Made by a program: the position numbers and the translations under genes. Of a stretch of DNA of 64,000 bases, positions 33,693-43,558 are shown piece by piece (the first letter of the stretch is position 1; each line of letters begins with the position of its first letter). The notes beneath the pieces are model-generated. The model was not told where the DNA came from and did not search any database. It saw only the letters and a list, made by a program, of their open reading frames with translations. The DNA is from JAPHTQ01 sp050302275 (GTDB taxonomy: Bacteria > Pseudomonadota > Gammaproteobacteria > Thiohalomonadales > Thiohalomonadaceae). The stretch lies in contig JBNLAT010000013.1 of NCBI GenBank assembly GCA_050302275.1, positions 1 to 64,000 of the forward strand. Reading direction: 5' to 3'.

Positions 33693-35105
33693 TTATACCT
33701 TGAGATAGTCGAGAATACCTTCGGCCGCCTCACGACCTTCCCAGATGGCGGTCACCACCAGATCGGAACCGCGCACCATGTCGCCACCGGCAAAGACCTT
33801 TTCGTTACTGGTCTGGTATTTGAACTCACCCTCGGCAGGTGCCTTGACCCGATCACGCTCGTCCAGCTCAATACCGAACTCGGCAAACCAGGGCTGCGGG
33901 TTAGGACGGAAACCGTAAGCAATGATCACCGCATCGGCCGGGATCACCTCTTCTGAACCGGGGATCGGTTCGGGACGACGGCGGCCGCGCTCATCAGGTT
34001 CACCCAAAGCAGTGGTCACCACCTTGACGCCTTCGACACGCTTCTCACCGACGATCTCTACCGGCAGGCGATTGAAGAGGAAGTTAACCCCCTCTTCCTT
34101 GGCGTTCTGTACCTCTTTCTTCGAGCCGGGCATGTTGGCCTCGTCACGACGATAGGCACAGGTCACTTTGGCAGCGCCCTGGCGAATGGAAGTACGGGTA
34201 CAGTCCATAGCGGTATCACCGCCACCGAGGACAACCACTTCCAGACCTTCCATGCTGATGTAATCTTCCACTGCCTTTTCGTAATCGTGGCAGTGGTTGA
34301 TGTTGGAGATCAGGAAGTCGAGCGCCGCGTGTACGCCGGGCAGGTCTTCACCAGGATTGCCGCCGCTCATGTAGTTGTAGGTACCCATGCCGAGGAACAC
34401 CGCGTCGTACTGATCGACCAGTTCCTGGAACGGTTTATCTTTTCCGATCTCCACGCCCAGTTCGAATTGAATCCCCATACCTTCGAAGATCGCGCGGCGA
34501 CGTTTGACCACGCTCTTCTCCAGCTTGAATTCGGGGATACCGAACATCAGCAGGCCGCCGATCTCCGGATGACGATCGTATACGGTCACTTTAACGCCGT
34601 TACGGGTCAGTACGTCGGCAGCGGCGAGACCCGCCGGACCGGCACCAACTACGGCAACCTTCTTGCCGCTGTCAGCGACAGCAGAGAGATCAGGAGTCCA
34701 ACCGTTATCGAAGGCGGTATCGGAAATGTAACGCTCAACGGTACCGATGGTCACTGCGCCGAGGCCGTCGTTAAGGGTACAGGCACCTTCGCAAAGACGA
34801 TCCTGCGGGCAGACCCGACCGGTCATCTCCGGCAGGGAATTGGTGCGATGGGAAAGCTCCACCGCTTCCTGCCAGTTACCTTCGTTAATCAGTTGCAACC
34901 AGTTAGGGATGTAGTTGTGTACCGGGCATTTCCACTCACAATAGGGATTGCCGCAGTGCAGGCAACGGCCCGCCTGGTAGGCCGCGGTCTCGACGTCAAA
35001 AGCGCCGTAGATCTCCGCGTACTCACAGATACGCGCCTCAACACCCTTCTTTACCGGGTCCTGGCGCGGTACATCGAGAAACTGTAGTGCGTTGGTCTTA
35101 CTCAC
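33693..35105 (-). CDS. gltD: Glutamate synthase (NADPH) small subunit
   Basis: 470 residues. The N-terminal Fe-S domain has cysteines in CLHCGNPYCEWKCPVHNYIPNW and CPQDRLCEGACTL. The FAD site is VAVVGAGPAGLAAADVL and the NADPH site VVLGGGDTAMDCTRTSIRQG. GltD passes electrons from NADPH to GltB. It is 30 bp downstream of gltB. The strongly conserved order gltB-gltD-hemE continues with hemE 131 bp beyond, separated by a repeat element. Confidence 0.98.
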   Translation of the reverse strand: MSKTNALQFLDVPRQDPVKKGVEARICEYAEIYGAFDVETAAYQAGRCLHCGNPYCEWKCPVHNYIPNWLQLINEGNWQEAVELSHRTNSLPEMTGRVCPQDRLCEGACTLNDGLGAVTIGTVERYISDTAFDNGWTPDLSAVADSGKKVAVVGAGPAGLAAADVLTRNGVKVTVYDRHPEIGGLLMFGIPEFKLEKSVVKRRRAIFEGMGIQFELGVEIGKDKPFQELVDQYDAVFLGMGTYNYMSGGNPGEDLPGVHAALDFLISNINHCHDYEKAVEDYISMEGLEVVVLGGGDTAMDCTRTSIRQGAAKVTCAYRRDEANMPGSKKEVQNAKEEGVNFLFNRLPVEIVGEKRVEGVKVVTTALGEPDERGRRRPEPIPGSEEVIPADAVIIAYGFRPNPQPWFAEFGIELDERDRVKAPAEGEFKYQTSNEKVFAGGDMVRGSDLVVTAIWEGREAAEGILDYLKV

Positions 35106-35135
35106 AGTGATTCACCACCATTTAAAAACTTTTTA

Positions 35136-38100
35136 TCAGGCCGCACGCTCGAGCATCACTTCGAGCAGGGTCTCCAGCTCCGCCGCCTTCGGTGTGACCA
35201 ACCAGAAGTGGCCGATGAGATCGTCGAAGTTGTCGAGGATGTTTTTACCGTAGGCCGAGCCGGTTTCCGCCACATACTCCGCCAGAGTGTCGCGCAGGAA
35301 GTTGCGATGCGCTTCGGTCACCTCGGTATTGATGCGATGGATGTCGACGTCGCCGTTGTAGCGATCGCTGAAGTGATTCTCTTCGTCGAAGACAAAGGCG
35401 AAGCCGCCGGTCATACCCGCGCCGAAGTTAACCCCGGTCGAACCGAGTACAGTGATCACACCGCCGGTCATGTATTCACAGCAGTGGTCACCCGCACCTT
35501 CGATGACCGCGTGGGCACCGGAGTTGCGCACACCGAAACGTTCACCCGCCAGACCCGCGGCGAACAGCTTGCCACCGGTGGCACCGTAGAGACAGGTGTT
35601 ACCGATGATGGCGTTTTCGTTGCTGGCGTAACGACTGCCCTGCGGCGGACGAATCACCAGCTTGCCACCGGCCATGCCCTTACCGACGTAGTCATTGGCA
35701 TCGCCGTCGAGGATCATGTGCAGGCCACCGGCATTCCAAACGCCGAAGGACTGACCCGCGGTACCGGTAAGGCGCAGAGTGATCGGTGCCTCTTCCATAC
35801 CCAGGGTATCCCAGCGCTTGGCGATCTCGCCGGAAACACGGGCACCGACTGAACGGTTGATGTTCTTCAGCTCGTAGTGGAACTCACCGCCGGCTTTCTT
35901 CTCGATCGCCGCTTTGGTATCAGCCACCATCTGCTCCGCCAGTTTGGCTTCGTCGAACGGCACGTTGCGCGGCTCGATGCAGCACTGCGGGGCGTCGGCC
36001 GGGGCCAGCGAACCGTCGATGATCGGCTTGAGATCCAGCTTCTGCTGCTTGGAGGTTTCACCCGGTAGCAGTTCCAGCAGGTCGGTACGACCGATAAGTT
36101 CTTCCAGCTTGCGCACACCGAGGGAAGCCATCAGTTCGCGCACCTCGCGGGCGACGAAGCGGAAGTAGTTTTCTACCAGCTCCGGCTTGCCCTTGTAGTG
36201 CTTGGCGCGCAGCACGTCGTGCTGAGTCGCCACACCGGTGGCGCAGTTGTTGAGGTGGCAGATACGCAGGTATTTACAGCCCAGTACCACCATCGGCATG
36301 GTGCCGAAACCGAACGACTCGGCGCCGAGGATCGCCGCCTTGACCACGTCGAGACCGGTCTTCAGACCGCCGTCGGCCTGTACCCGCACCTTGCCGCGCA
36401 GGTCGTTCATGCGCAGTACCTGATGGGTCTCGGAAAGGCCCAGCTCCCACGGGGAACCAGCATACTTGACCGAGGCGATAGGCGACGCGGCGGTACCACC
36501 GTCGTAACCGGAAATGGTGATCAGGTCCGCGTAGGCCTTGGCCACACCGGCGGCGATGGTGCCAACGCCCGGCTCCGCCACCAGTTTCACTGAAACCAGC
36601 GCTTCGGGATTGATCTGCTTGAGGTCGAAGATCAGCTGCGCCAGGTCCTCGATAGAGTAGATATCGTGGTGCGGCGGCGGCGAGATCAGCGGCACGCCGG
36701 GACGGGTGAAGCGCAGTTTGGCAATGGTGTCGTTGACCTTGTGACCGGGCAGCTGGCCACCCTCACCGGGCTTGGCACCCTGGGCCACCTTGATCTGTAA
36801 CACCTCGGCGTTAACCAGATAGCCGGGGGTGACGCCGAAGCGGCCCGAGGCGATCTGTTTGATCTTGGAGAACTTGCTCTTGTCGACGTAGCGTTTCGGA
36901 TCTTCGCCGCCTTCACCGGAGTTGGAACGACCGCCGAGACGGTTCATGGCAATGGCCAAGGCCTCATGGGCTTCCGGTGACAACGCACCGAGGGACATCG
37001 CCGCGGTGTCGAAACGTTTGAACAGTTCGGTCTCTGGCTCAACCTCGTCGATAGAGATCGGCTTCAGATCAGTACGCACTTTGAGCAGATCGCGTAGCAC
37101 CATCGGCGGGCGCTCGTTGACCAGTTTGGCAAACGCCTGGTAGTCGCTCCACTCGCCGCTGTTAACCGCCTGATGGATCGTTTTGATCACATCCGGGTTG
37201 TAAGCGTGCTGTTCGCCACCGTGGACGAACTTGAGCAGACCGCCCTGATCCACCGGCTTGCGGTTATTCCAGGCAGTGCTCACCAGTTGTTTGACGTCGG
37301 CTTCCAGATCGTGGAAGTCGGCACCCTGAACACGGGAGGTCGTCGCAGGGAAACAGAGTTCCACCACTTCGTCATTAAGACCGACGATCTCGAACAGTTG
37401 CGCACCGCGATAGGAGGCAACCGAGGAGATGCCCATTTTGGACATGACCTTGTAGAGACCCTTGTTGATCCCGGCGCGATATTTCTCGCCAAGCTTGTTC
37501 AGATCTTTCGATTCCAGCTCGCCGCTGCGCACCATGTCGTTAATGGTTTCGTAGGCGAGGTATGGATAGATCGCGGTGGCGCCGTAACCGAGCAGCACGG
37601 CGAAGTGGTGCGGGTCACGGGCGGTGGCGGTCTGCACCACGATATTGGCGTTGCAACGCAGGCCCTCGGCGATCAGGCGATGGTGCACTGCACCGGTAGC
37701 CAGCGCCGCATGCACCGGCATCTTGCCTTCGCCGATATTGCGATCGGAAAGAATCAGAATCACCTTGCCCGACTTCACCGCGGCAACCGCCTTGTCGGCG
37801 ATGTCACTGATAGCCTTCTGCAGGCCGAAGTCGGTGGCGTAATTAAGGTCGATCATTACGTGGGCGAAATCACCCTCGTCGTGCGCCAGTAACTGACGGA
37901 ATTTGCCTTCAGAGAGTACCGGCGAATCGGCGATCAGGCGCTTGGCGTGATCGGCGGTCTCTTCGAACAGGTTCTTTTCGCTACCCAGCAGGGTCTCCAG
38001 CGACATCACGATCTGTTCGCGGATCGGATCGATGGGTGGGTTGGTCACCTGGGCAAACTGCTGACGGAAGTTGTCGAACACGGAACGCACGCGACGTGAC

Positions 38101-39641
38101 ATTACCGGGAACGGTGCGTCGTCACCCATGGAACCGATCGCCTCCTGGCCCGCTTCGGCCAGCACGCGCAGTACCTGGTCGCGCTCTTCGAAGCTAACCT
38201 GGAACAGTTTCTGGTAGACGTCGAGTTCGCACTTCTCCATCGGCGTGTCGCACAGCGGGTCGCCCGCCAGTACCGATTCGAGATGGACGGCGTTCTTCAT
38301 CCATTCTTTATACGGCTGTGCCTTTTTCAGACGCTCGTCGATCTCATGCGGCAGGATCAGCTCACCGGTTTGGGTATCGGCGGCGATCATCTGGCCCGGC
38401 TTGAGGCGACCTTTCTTGATCACGTGAGCATTGTCGTAATCGTAAACACCGATCTCGGAGGCGAGGGTGATCACGCAACCGCTGTAGTCACCTTCTTTAG
38501 CGTCGCCGCCATCGGGCTTGGTGATCACGTAACGCGCCGGACGCAGGCCATTGCGATCGAGAGTACAGGCTGCGTAGCGACCATCGGTGAGTACGATACC
38601 GGCGGGGCCGTCCCACGGCTCCATGTGCATGGAGTTATATTCGTAGAAGGCGCGCAGCTCTGCATCCATCTCGCTGACGTTCTGCCACGCGGGCGGAATC
38701 AGCAGGCGCATGGCGCGGAACATATCGATACCACCGGCGAGCATCGCTTCCAACATGTTATCCAGGCTGGAGGAGTCGGAGCCTTCCATCGACACCCAAG
38801 GACGGACGTCGTCCATGTTGGCGATCTTGTCGGTGGCGAAGGTATAGGAACGGGCACGGGCCCAGTTGCGGTTACCACGTACGGTGTTGATCTCACCGTT
38901 GTGCGCCAGATAACGGAACGGCTGCGCCAGACGCCACTCGGGCAGGGTGTTGGTTGCGAAACGCTGGTGGAACACGGCGATGCCGGACTCCATGCGCTCG
39001 TCGCCGAGGTCCGGGTAGAACACCGGCAGGAACTCGGGCATCACCATCCCCTTGTAGGAGATCACCTGGGCGGAAAGGGTGGGGATGTAGAACATGTTGT
39101 CGCCAGCGGCACTACGAGCCTTTTCGGCACGACGGCGGGCGATGAACAGGTGGCGGTCGAAGTCGCCCTCGTCCATACCCTGCGGGCGATTGACGAAGAT
39201 CTGCTCGATCTGCGGCTGAGTCTCCTTGGCCGCTTCACCACAGGCAGAGGCATCGGTAGGCACGACGCGCCAGCCAGCCACGACCAGTCCTTCGGCGGTC
39301 AGTTCATTGTTCAGGGTCTCACGGGCTTTGGCCGCAGTGGCCTCATCCTGTGCCAGGAAGACGCTGCCAACCGCATAGCCCTCTTCCAGGGTGATACCTG
39401 CTTCACCGGCTACGGCACGGAGGAAGCTGTCGGGCTTCTTCAGCAATAGGCCACAGCCGTCGCCGGTCTTGCCGTCGGCAGCAATGGCGCCACGGTGGGT
39501 CATACGGCCCAGTGCCTCAATAGCGGTGCTGACCAGCCAATGACTGGCGCCGCCGTCCATATGGGCGATAAGGCCGAAGCCGCAGTTATCCCGCTCGAAG
39601 TCGGGACGATACATACCTTTATATTGTTTCTTTTCGCTCAC
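35136..39641 (-). CDS. gltB: Glutamate synthase (NADPH) large subunit
   Basis: About 1501 residues from the GTG at 39641 (encodes MSEKKQYKGMYRPDF); the frame opens further upstream to 39725 and an ATG at 39614 is an alternative. After removal of a 19-residue propeptide, Cys20 of DNCGFGLIAHMDG becomes the N-terminal nucleophile of the glutaminase domain. The central and FMN domains follow (GGRSNSGEGGEDPKRY; GYDGGTAASP), the 3Fe-4S cysteines are in GCKYLRICHLNNCATGVATQ, and the C-terminal beta-helix is Gly-rich (GNTCLYGATGGKLFAAG). It makes two glutamates from glutamine and 2-oxoglutarate. Confidence 0.98.
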   Translation of the reverse strand: MSEKKQYKGMYRPDFERDNCGFGLIAHMDGGASHWLVSTAIEALGRMTHRGAIAADGKTGDGCGLLLKKPDSFLRAVAGEAGITLEEGYAVGSVFLAQDEATAAKARETLNNELTAEGLVVAGWRVVPTDASACGEAAKETQPQIEQIFVNRPQGMDEGDFDRHLFIARRRAEKARSAAGDNMFYIPTLSAQVISYKGMVMPEFLPVFYPDLGDERMESGIAVFHQRFATNTLPEWRLAQPFRYLAHNGEINTVRGNRNWARARSYTFATDKIANMDDVRPWVSMEGSDSSSLDNMLEAMLAGGIDMFRAMRLLIPPAWQNVSEMDAELRAFYEYNSMHMEPWDGPAGIVLTDGRYAACTLDRNGLRPARYVITKPDGGDAKEGDYSGCVITLASEIGVYDYDNAHVIKKGRLKPGQMIAADTQTGELILPHEIDERLKKAQPYKEWMKNAVHLESVLAGDPLCDTPMEKCELDVYQKLFQVSFEERDQVLRVLAEAGQEAIGSMGDDAPFPVMSRRVRSVFDNFRQQFAQVTNPPIDPIREQIVMSLETLLGSEKNLFEETADHAKRLIADSPVLSEGKFRQLLAHDEGDFAHVMIDLNYATDFGLQKAISDIADKAVAAVKSGKVILILSDRNIGEGKMPVHAALATGAVHHRLIAEGLRCNANIVVQTATARDPHHFAVLLGYGATAIYPYLAYETINDMVRSGELESKDLNKLGEKYRAGINKGLYKVMSKMGISSVASYRGAQLFEIVGLNDEVVELCFPATTSRVQGADFHDLEADVKQLVSTAWNNRKPVDQGGLLKFVHGGEQHAYNPDVIKTIHQAVNSGEWSDYQAFAKLVNERPPMVLRDLLKVRTDLKPISIDEVEPETELFKRFDTAAMSLGALSPEAHEALAIAMNRLGGRSNSGEGGEDPKRYVDKSKFSKIKQIASGRFGVTPGYLVNAEVLQIKVAQGAKPGEGGQLPGHKVNDTIAKLRFTRPGVPLISPPPHHDIYSIEDLAQLIFDLKQINPEALVSVKLVAEPGVGTIAAGVAKAYADLITISGYDGGTAASPIASVKYAGSPWELGLSETHQVLRMNDLRGKVRVQADGGLKTGLDVVKAAILGAESFGFGTMPMVVLGCKYLRICHLNNCATGVATQHDVLRAKHYKGKPELVENYFRFVAREVRELMASLGVRKLEELIGRTDLLELLPGETSKQQKLDLKPIIDGSLAPADAPQCCIEPRNVPFDEAKLAEQMVADTKAAIEKKAGGEFHYELKNINRSVGARVSGEIAKRWDTLGMEEAPITLRLTGTAGQSFGVWNAGGLHMILDGDANDYVGKGMAGGKLVIRPPQGSRYASNENAIIGNTCLYGATGGKLFAAGLAGERFGVRNSGAHAVIEGAGDHCCEYMTGGVITVLGSTGVNFGAGMTGGFAFVFDEENHFSDRYNGDVDIHRINTEVTEAHRNFLRDTLAEYVAETGSAYGKNILDNFDDLIGHFWLVTPKAAELETLLEVMLERAA

Positions 39642-39830
39642 AGCCGATAACCGATTGGTTGCGTTGATGTTCGGAAACCGCGTTAAACCGCGGCATGGCC
39701 CCATTTGTCGGGGCAAAACGGCCAAGCAGTATACTGCTGCGCGGGCGCATGTTCAATTGCTGCGCCCATTGGAGGGTAACGGTCTGGAACAGGTACGGAA
39801 CGGTCGGGAAGTAGCCTGACCCGACCTGAG

Positions 39831-42032
39831 TTACTGCGATGGAGTGGAACGACTCAGCTCATCCTGCAGGCTGGAGAAACTGCGGACCCAGGGTCCTGAC
39901 TGCCTCAGCGAGGCTGGCAGACGGCTAATGGTGTCGCGGGCAGACTCCTTGCTGGCGAAACTACCGTAGACCAACACAAACCAGGGCTTACCATTGCGCA
40001 ACGCCTTGGCTACCGCCAGTTCGTCCGGCAGGGTCTCCTGCTGCTTCACCTGAATTACAGCGGCCTCATTGCTGCCGGCAGCAAGCTGGATGGTATAGCG
40101 AGCCGGATCCTGACTCCAGATCCATGCCGCATCGGGACCGGTATCTACAGTTGGTGCCGTGGTGCGCTTCTGTTCCTCCGGCAACATCACCTGCAGCACA
40201 TTGGCGATGGGGCGTGCCCAGGATTTCACTGCCTTGGGAAGGCTGTTCGCCGCTTTCAGCGCAGCGGGTTTGTTCGGGAAGCTGCCGTGGGTCAGCACAT
40301 ACAGGGTCCGACCGTTGCTCTGCATACGGAAGTGGGCCAGCGGTTCAGGCAGGGCATGCTGGCGAATGTAGGCATCGATATTGGTGCGACTCTGGCTCGC
40401 CAACAGTTGTAGTGTGTAATTCCCTTTCGGCTGGGTGCTGTACCAGTCCGCACCCATGGCATGGGTAGCACGCACACTTTTCGGGGTAGGTGCGGCTTTG
40501 GGCTTGGCCGGAGGCAGTTCTTTTACCGCCTGAGGTTTTGTTTCAATCACCGCGGTGGTGGTAACCGCCGGTTCCACTTTAGCCTGCTGCGCGACCTGTG
40601 CCACTTCTTCAGGCGACGGGGGGACCACTTGGAAATGGAGCACATTGGAACGACGATTATCCGGGGTACTAACCTGCACGGCCCAGTCGCTCTGCTTCAG
40701 GCCGGGAGTCACATTAATTGCCAGTCGGCTCGGATTAATAAACTCCACCAGGTCCTGTTGCAAGACCTGTACCTTGCCATCGCGACTCAGAGCAACCTTG
40801 GTGCCTGGCCGAAAACCGCTGCCTCGGATCAACAGACGTTGGGGTTGGTTACTGGCAGTCACCCTCTCCGGCTCGGTCCCCAGTAATTTCAGCTCTGCGC
40901 TAGCCTTTTCATTGTTATCGGTTGTGACGCTGTTTTCCGCCAGCACTATTGGTTCTATTTTCGGCACTTCCTGCTTAACCACCAACGGCGTTGGTGCCGG
41001 TTTCATCGGCTCTTTTTTCACCACCAACTGAGGTTCAGCAGGTTGTTCCGGCGCTTTTACTACAGGGGCCTCGGCGGCCATGGGCGGAACCACGACGGGC
41101 GCGTCCACTGCTGCTAGCGTTTTTTCGGCGGGCTTATTGCTGATCTGTTGCACTACTGGTGAGGCACTCTTGTCGTCACCACTCCACAGTGCCGCGATAC
41201 GATCATGTAGCCCCAGTACCGTACCCAATAGTGCAGTCGCGGCAATGCCACCCTGTATCAGACGGCGTAAATTACTGCTGGATAGGCGCTTGCCGTACTT
41301 CTTGTTCAGTAACTGGTTAGCAAGCGTGTTAAGTTTTCCGGGGATGCCATCACTCTCTTTGTGTAGCTGCTTCAGTTCCGTCACGCTGAATGGGGAATCA
41401 CCTTCATGTCCCGCTGCCTGCAGGCGACGCATCAAGTAGGCGGCGCCATGGGCTTCACCCAACCCCTCCAGTTCCAGACGATGAGGTGGCGGCAATGAAG
41501 AAAAGCGTTGTGATCTAAAACGATCGAGCAGTTGCTCATCACCGGCCATCACCAGATGCAGCAATTTACCGTGACTCCCGTCCAGCATGGCCAGATGCAG
41601 CACCATCTCCAGAGCGTCTTCACTAAGATTTTGTGCATCGTCGATTAACAGTACGGGAAAACGTTGCTGATGCAGCTCATCCAGCTGGGTCTGGAACGCC
41701 GTGAGCATCCCTTCGACATCACCGCTTCCCTGCAGGTTAAAGCAGGCAGCAATTTGTGCAAATAAAGTATCAGCACCGGTTGCTTCGCCGCATTCGAGAT
41801 GACAGACCAACCACTGCTCGTCGGCGCGTGCGGCCAATCTTTCCAGCAAGGTGGTTTTACCAATACCCGCCTCACCGGTTAGCAGCAGGATCTCTTCACT
41901 GTACTGCAGCAGGTGCTGCAACATATCCAGGTATTTACTGCGTTCGGGATCTGCGTAGAAAAAAGCTTCGTCACTGTTGTCGGCAAAAGGCGCAGTATGC
42001 AGACCAAGTTGTGTGAGATAACTGGCGGTCAT
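39831..42032 (-). CDS. DamX-like cell-division protein: AAA ATPase with two SPOR domains
   Basis: 733 residues. An ExeA-type ATPase lies at residues ~5-260 (Walker A GEAGIGKTTLLERL, Walker B VLLIDDAQNLS), followed by one membrane segment (LIQGGIAATALLGTVLGL, ~270-288), a Pro/Val-rich linker to ~375, a TIG/IPT-like beta-sandwich (RLLIRGSGFRPGTKVALSRDG), and two SPOR domains near the C terminus (YTLQLLASQ...; YTIQLAAGSN...). SPOR domains bind denuded septal peptidoglycan. Pseudomonas and E. coli carry a similar gene between aroB and gltB or dam. Two SPOR domains and a TIG domain are unusual. Starts within the stop of the WGR gene (four-base overlap). Confidence 0.85.
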   Translation of the reverse strand: MTASYLTQLGLHTAPFADNSDEAFFYADPERSKYLDMLQHLLQYSEEILLLTGEAGIGKTTLLERLAARADEQWLVCHLECGEATGADTLFAQIAACFNLQGSGDVEGMLTAFQTQLDELHQQRFPVLLIDDAQNLSEDALEMVLHLAMLDGSHGKLLHLVMAGDEQLLDRFRSQRFSSLPPPHRLELEGLGEAHGAAYLMRRLQAAGHEGDSPFSVTELKQLHKESDGIPGKLNTLANQLLNKKYGKRLSSSNLRRLIQGGIAATALLGTVLGLHDRIAALWSGDDKSASPVVQQISNKPAEKTLAAVDAPVVVPPMAAEAPVVKAPEQPAEPQLVVKKEPMKPAPTPLVVKQEVPKIEPIVLAENSVTTDNNEKASAELKLLGTEPERVTASNQPQRLLIRGSGFRPGTKVALSRDGKVQVLQQDLVEFINPSRLAINVTPGLKQSDWAVQVSTPDNRRSNVLHFQVVPPSPEEVAQVAQQAKVEPAVTTTAVIETKPQAVKELPPAKPKAAPTPKSVRATHAMGADWYSTQPKGNYTLQLLASQSRTNIDAYIRQHALPEPLAHFRMQSNGRTLYVLTHGSFPNKPAALKAANSLPKAVKSWARPIANVLQVMLPEEQKRTTAPTVDTGPDAAWIWSQDPARYTIQLAAGSNEAAVIQVKQQETLPDELAVAKALRNGKPWFVLVYGSFASKESARDTISRLPASLRQSGPWVRSFSSLQDELSRSTPSQ

Positions 42033-42283
42033 TGCGGCGCTCCTTCACCCTGGAAGAACATCACTTTATAGCCACGTTTGATCTGTGCATCGCGAGTACG
42101 CATCATTGCTGCCAGCGCCTCCTCGTGGGTCGAGAAGTGTTCACGCTGCATGGTGCCTGAGGCACCCTGAAAACCCCATTGCTTCACCAAGCTCCAGCCC
42201 CCCAGCAGGTCTTCCTGCAGCATGAGCTGGTAATAGCGTGGCGGGTGATCCTCGCTGAATGGCGTTTGCAGATAGATGCGCAT
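42029..42283 (-). CDS. Small WGR-domain protein
   Basis: 84 residues from the ATG at 42283 (a GTG at 42325 would add 14 residues; neither has a strong site). Almost the whole protein is a WGR domain: YYQLMLQEDLLGGWSLVKQWGFQG, then EHFSTHEEALAAMMRTRDAQIKRGYKV. WGR domains bind nucleic acid ends in PARPs and occur alone in bacteria with unknown role. Its stop overlaps the DamX-like start, so the two are coupled. Confidence 0.85.
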   Translation of the reverse strand: MRIYLQTPFSEDHPPRYYQLMLQEDLLGGWSLVKQWGFQGASGTMQREHFSTHEEALAAMMRTRDAQIKRGYKVMFFQGEGAPQ

Positions 42284-42402
42284 GTGATGACCGTTATATT
42301 CAATCGTCCGCCCAATGTTTATCACAGGATGAAACAGGTACCCGGAATAGGGTTCACAACAATACTATGCCAGTGAAGGCTCTGCGCCAAGTTGCTGGCT
42401 TA

Positions 42403-43557
42403 TCAGGTAAGTTCGTTAGCGCGAAACAGCTTTTGGTGCTCAAGGATGGCGAAACGATCAGTCATTCCAGCAATGTAATCGGCAACCGCTCTGGCTCGAC
42501 CACTTTCGCCATTGCTCTGTTCCATCAGTTTAACCTTACACTGATGACCGGGCGGTAACAGCGCCGGATCGGCGAAGTGCGCTTCAAACAGTTCCTGCAA
42601 CATCCGTTGTGCTTTAACGCTCATGCGATGCACTCGGTAGTGACGATAGAGTTTTTCGCGCAAGAATCGTTTCAATGCCTGATGTTGCTCTAGCATCGCT
42701 TCACTAAAACCAATCAACATCTGACTTTGTGACCGCACCTCATCAATACTTTGAGGTTTTGCTTCTGCAAGACTGGCTTCACTGGTACGTAGCAGGTCCA
42801 CCACCTGTTTGTTGATCATGCGGCGGATGATCTCATGGATTTGGCGTCGACCATCCAGCTCTGGGTGAAGCTTCTTTACTTCCTGGAACTGCTCTTCGAA
42901 CAGCGACACTTCACACAGCTGCTCAATATCAATCAGGCCTGCACGCAGCCCATCATCGACATCGTGATTATTGTAGGCAATGGCATCGGCAATATTGGCA
43001 ATCTGCGCCTCCAGTCCTGGCTGGCCACCGTTAAGGAAGCGCTCACCCACATCCCCTAACTTCTCCGCATTGGCACGCGAGCAGTGCTTGAGAATCCCTT
43101 CACGGGATTCGAAGGTAAGGTTTAGACCATTGAATTCAGCGTAACTCTCTTCAAGTTCATCAACCACCCGTAACGACTGCAGGTTGTGTTCAAAACCACC
43201 ATAGTCCTGCATGCAGCGATTGAGCGCATCCTGTCCTGCATGACCGAAGGGGGTATGCCCCAGATCGTGAGCCAGACTGATCGCCTCTGTGAGGTCTTCG
43301 TTCAGCTTAAGGGCGCGGGCAGCGGCACGACCGATTTGCGCTACTTCAATGGAGTGTGTCAGGCGGGTACGAAACATATCGCCTTCGTGATTGACGAAGA
43401 CCTGGGTTTTATATTCGAGACGGCGGAAAGCGGAAGAGTGAACGATACGATCTCGATCGCGTTGAAATTCACTACGATAAATCGGCGCTCCCTCTACAAT
43501 ACGACGCCCTCTGGATTGGGTCTCGTTGGCGGCATAGGGAGCGAGAGAACTACGCAT
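42403..43557 (-). CDS. dGTP triphosphohydrolase-like HD-domain protein
   Basis: 384 residues. HD-superfamily dNTPase: RDRDRIVHSSAFRRLEYKTQVF, the first metal histidine in RLTHSIEVAQIG, HD in AHDLGHTPFGHAG, and the later aspartate in IADAIAYNNHDVDDGL. This type (Dgt subfamily 2) hydrolyses dNTPs to deoxynucleoside and triphosphate. It lies one base downstream of aroB, an arrangement widespread in gammaproteobacteria, and so is housekeeping by context. Some family members act in phage defence, but nothing here indicates that. Confidence 0.93.
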   Translation of the reverse strand: MRSSLAPYAANETQSRGRRIVEGAPIYRSEFQRDRDRIVHSSAFRRLEYKTQVFVNHEGDMFRTRLTHSIEVAQIGRAAARALKLNEDLTEAISLAHDLGHTPFGHAGQDALNRCMQDYGGFEHNLQSLRVVDELEESYAEFNGLNLTFESREGILKHCSRANAEKLGDVGERFLNGGQPGLEAQIANIADAIAYNNHDVDDGLRAGLIDIEQLCEVSLFEEQFQEVKKLHPELDGRRQIHEIIRRMINKQVVDLLRTSEASLAEAKPQSIDEVRSQSQMLIGFSEAMLEQHQALKRFLREKLYRHYRVHRMSVKAQRMLQELFEAHFADPALLPPGHQCKVKLMEQSNGESGRARAVADYIAGMTDRFAILEHQKLFRANELT

Positions 43558-43558
43558 G

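Noticed and set aside
38283..39449. A 388-codon open frame antisense to gltB, and similar ones opposite gltD and rapA
   Set aside because: Shadow frames of conserved genes; no ribosome-binding site or recognisable domain.
42403..43557. dGTPase-like protein as a phage-defence gene paired with avcD
   Set aside because: Some dGTPases are defensive, but this one sits one base from aroB in a conserved housekeeping operon 33 kb away with normal composition.
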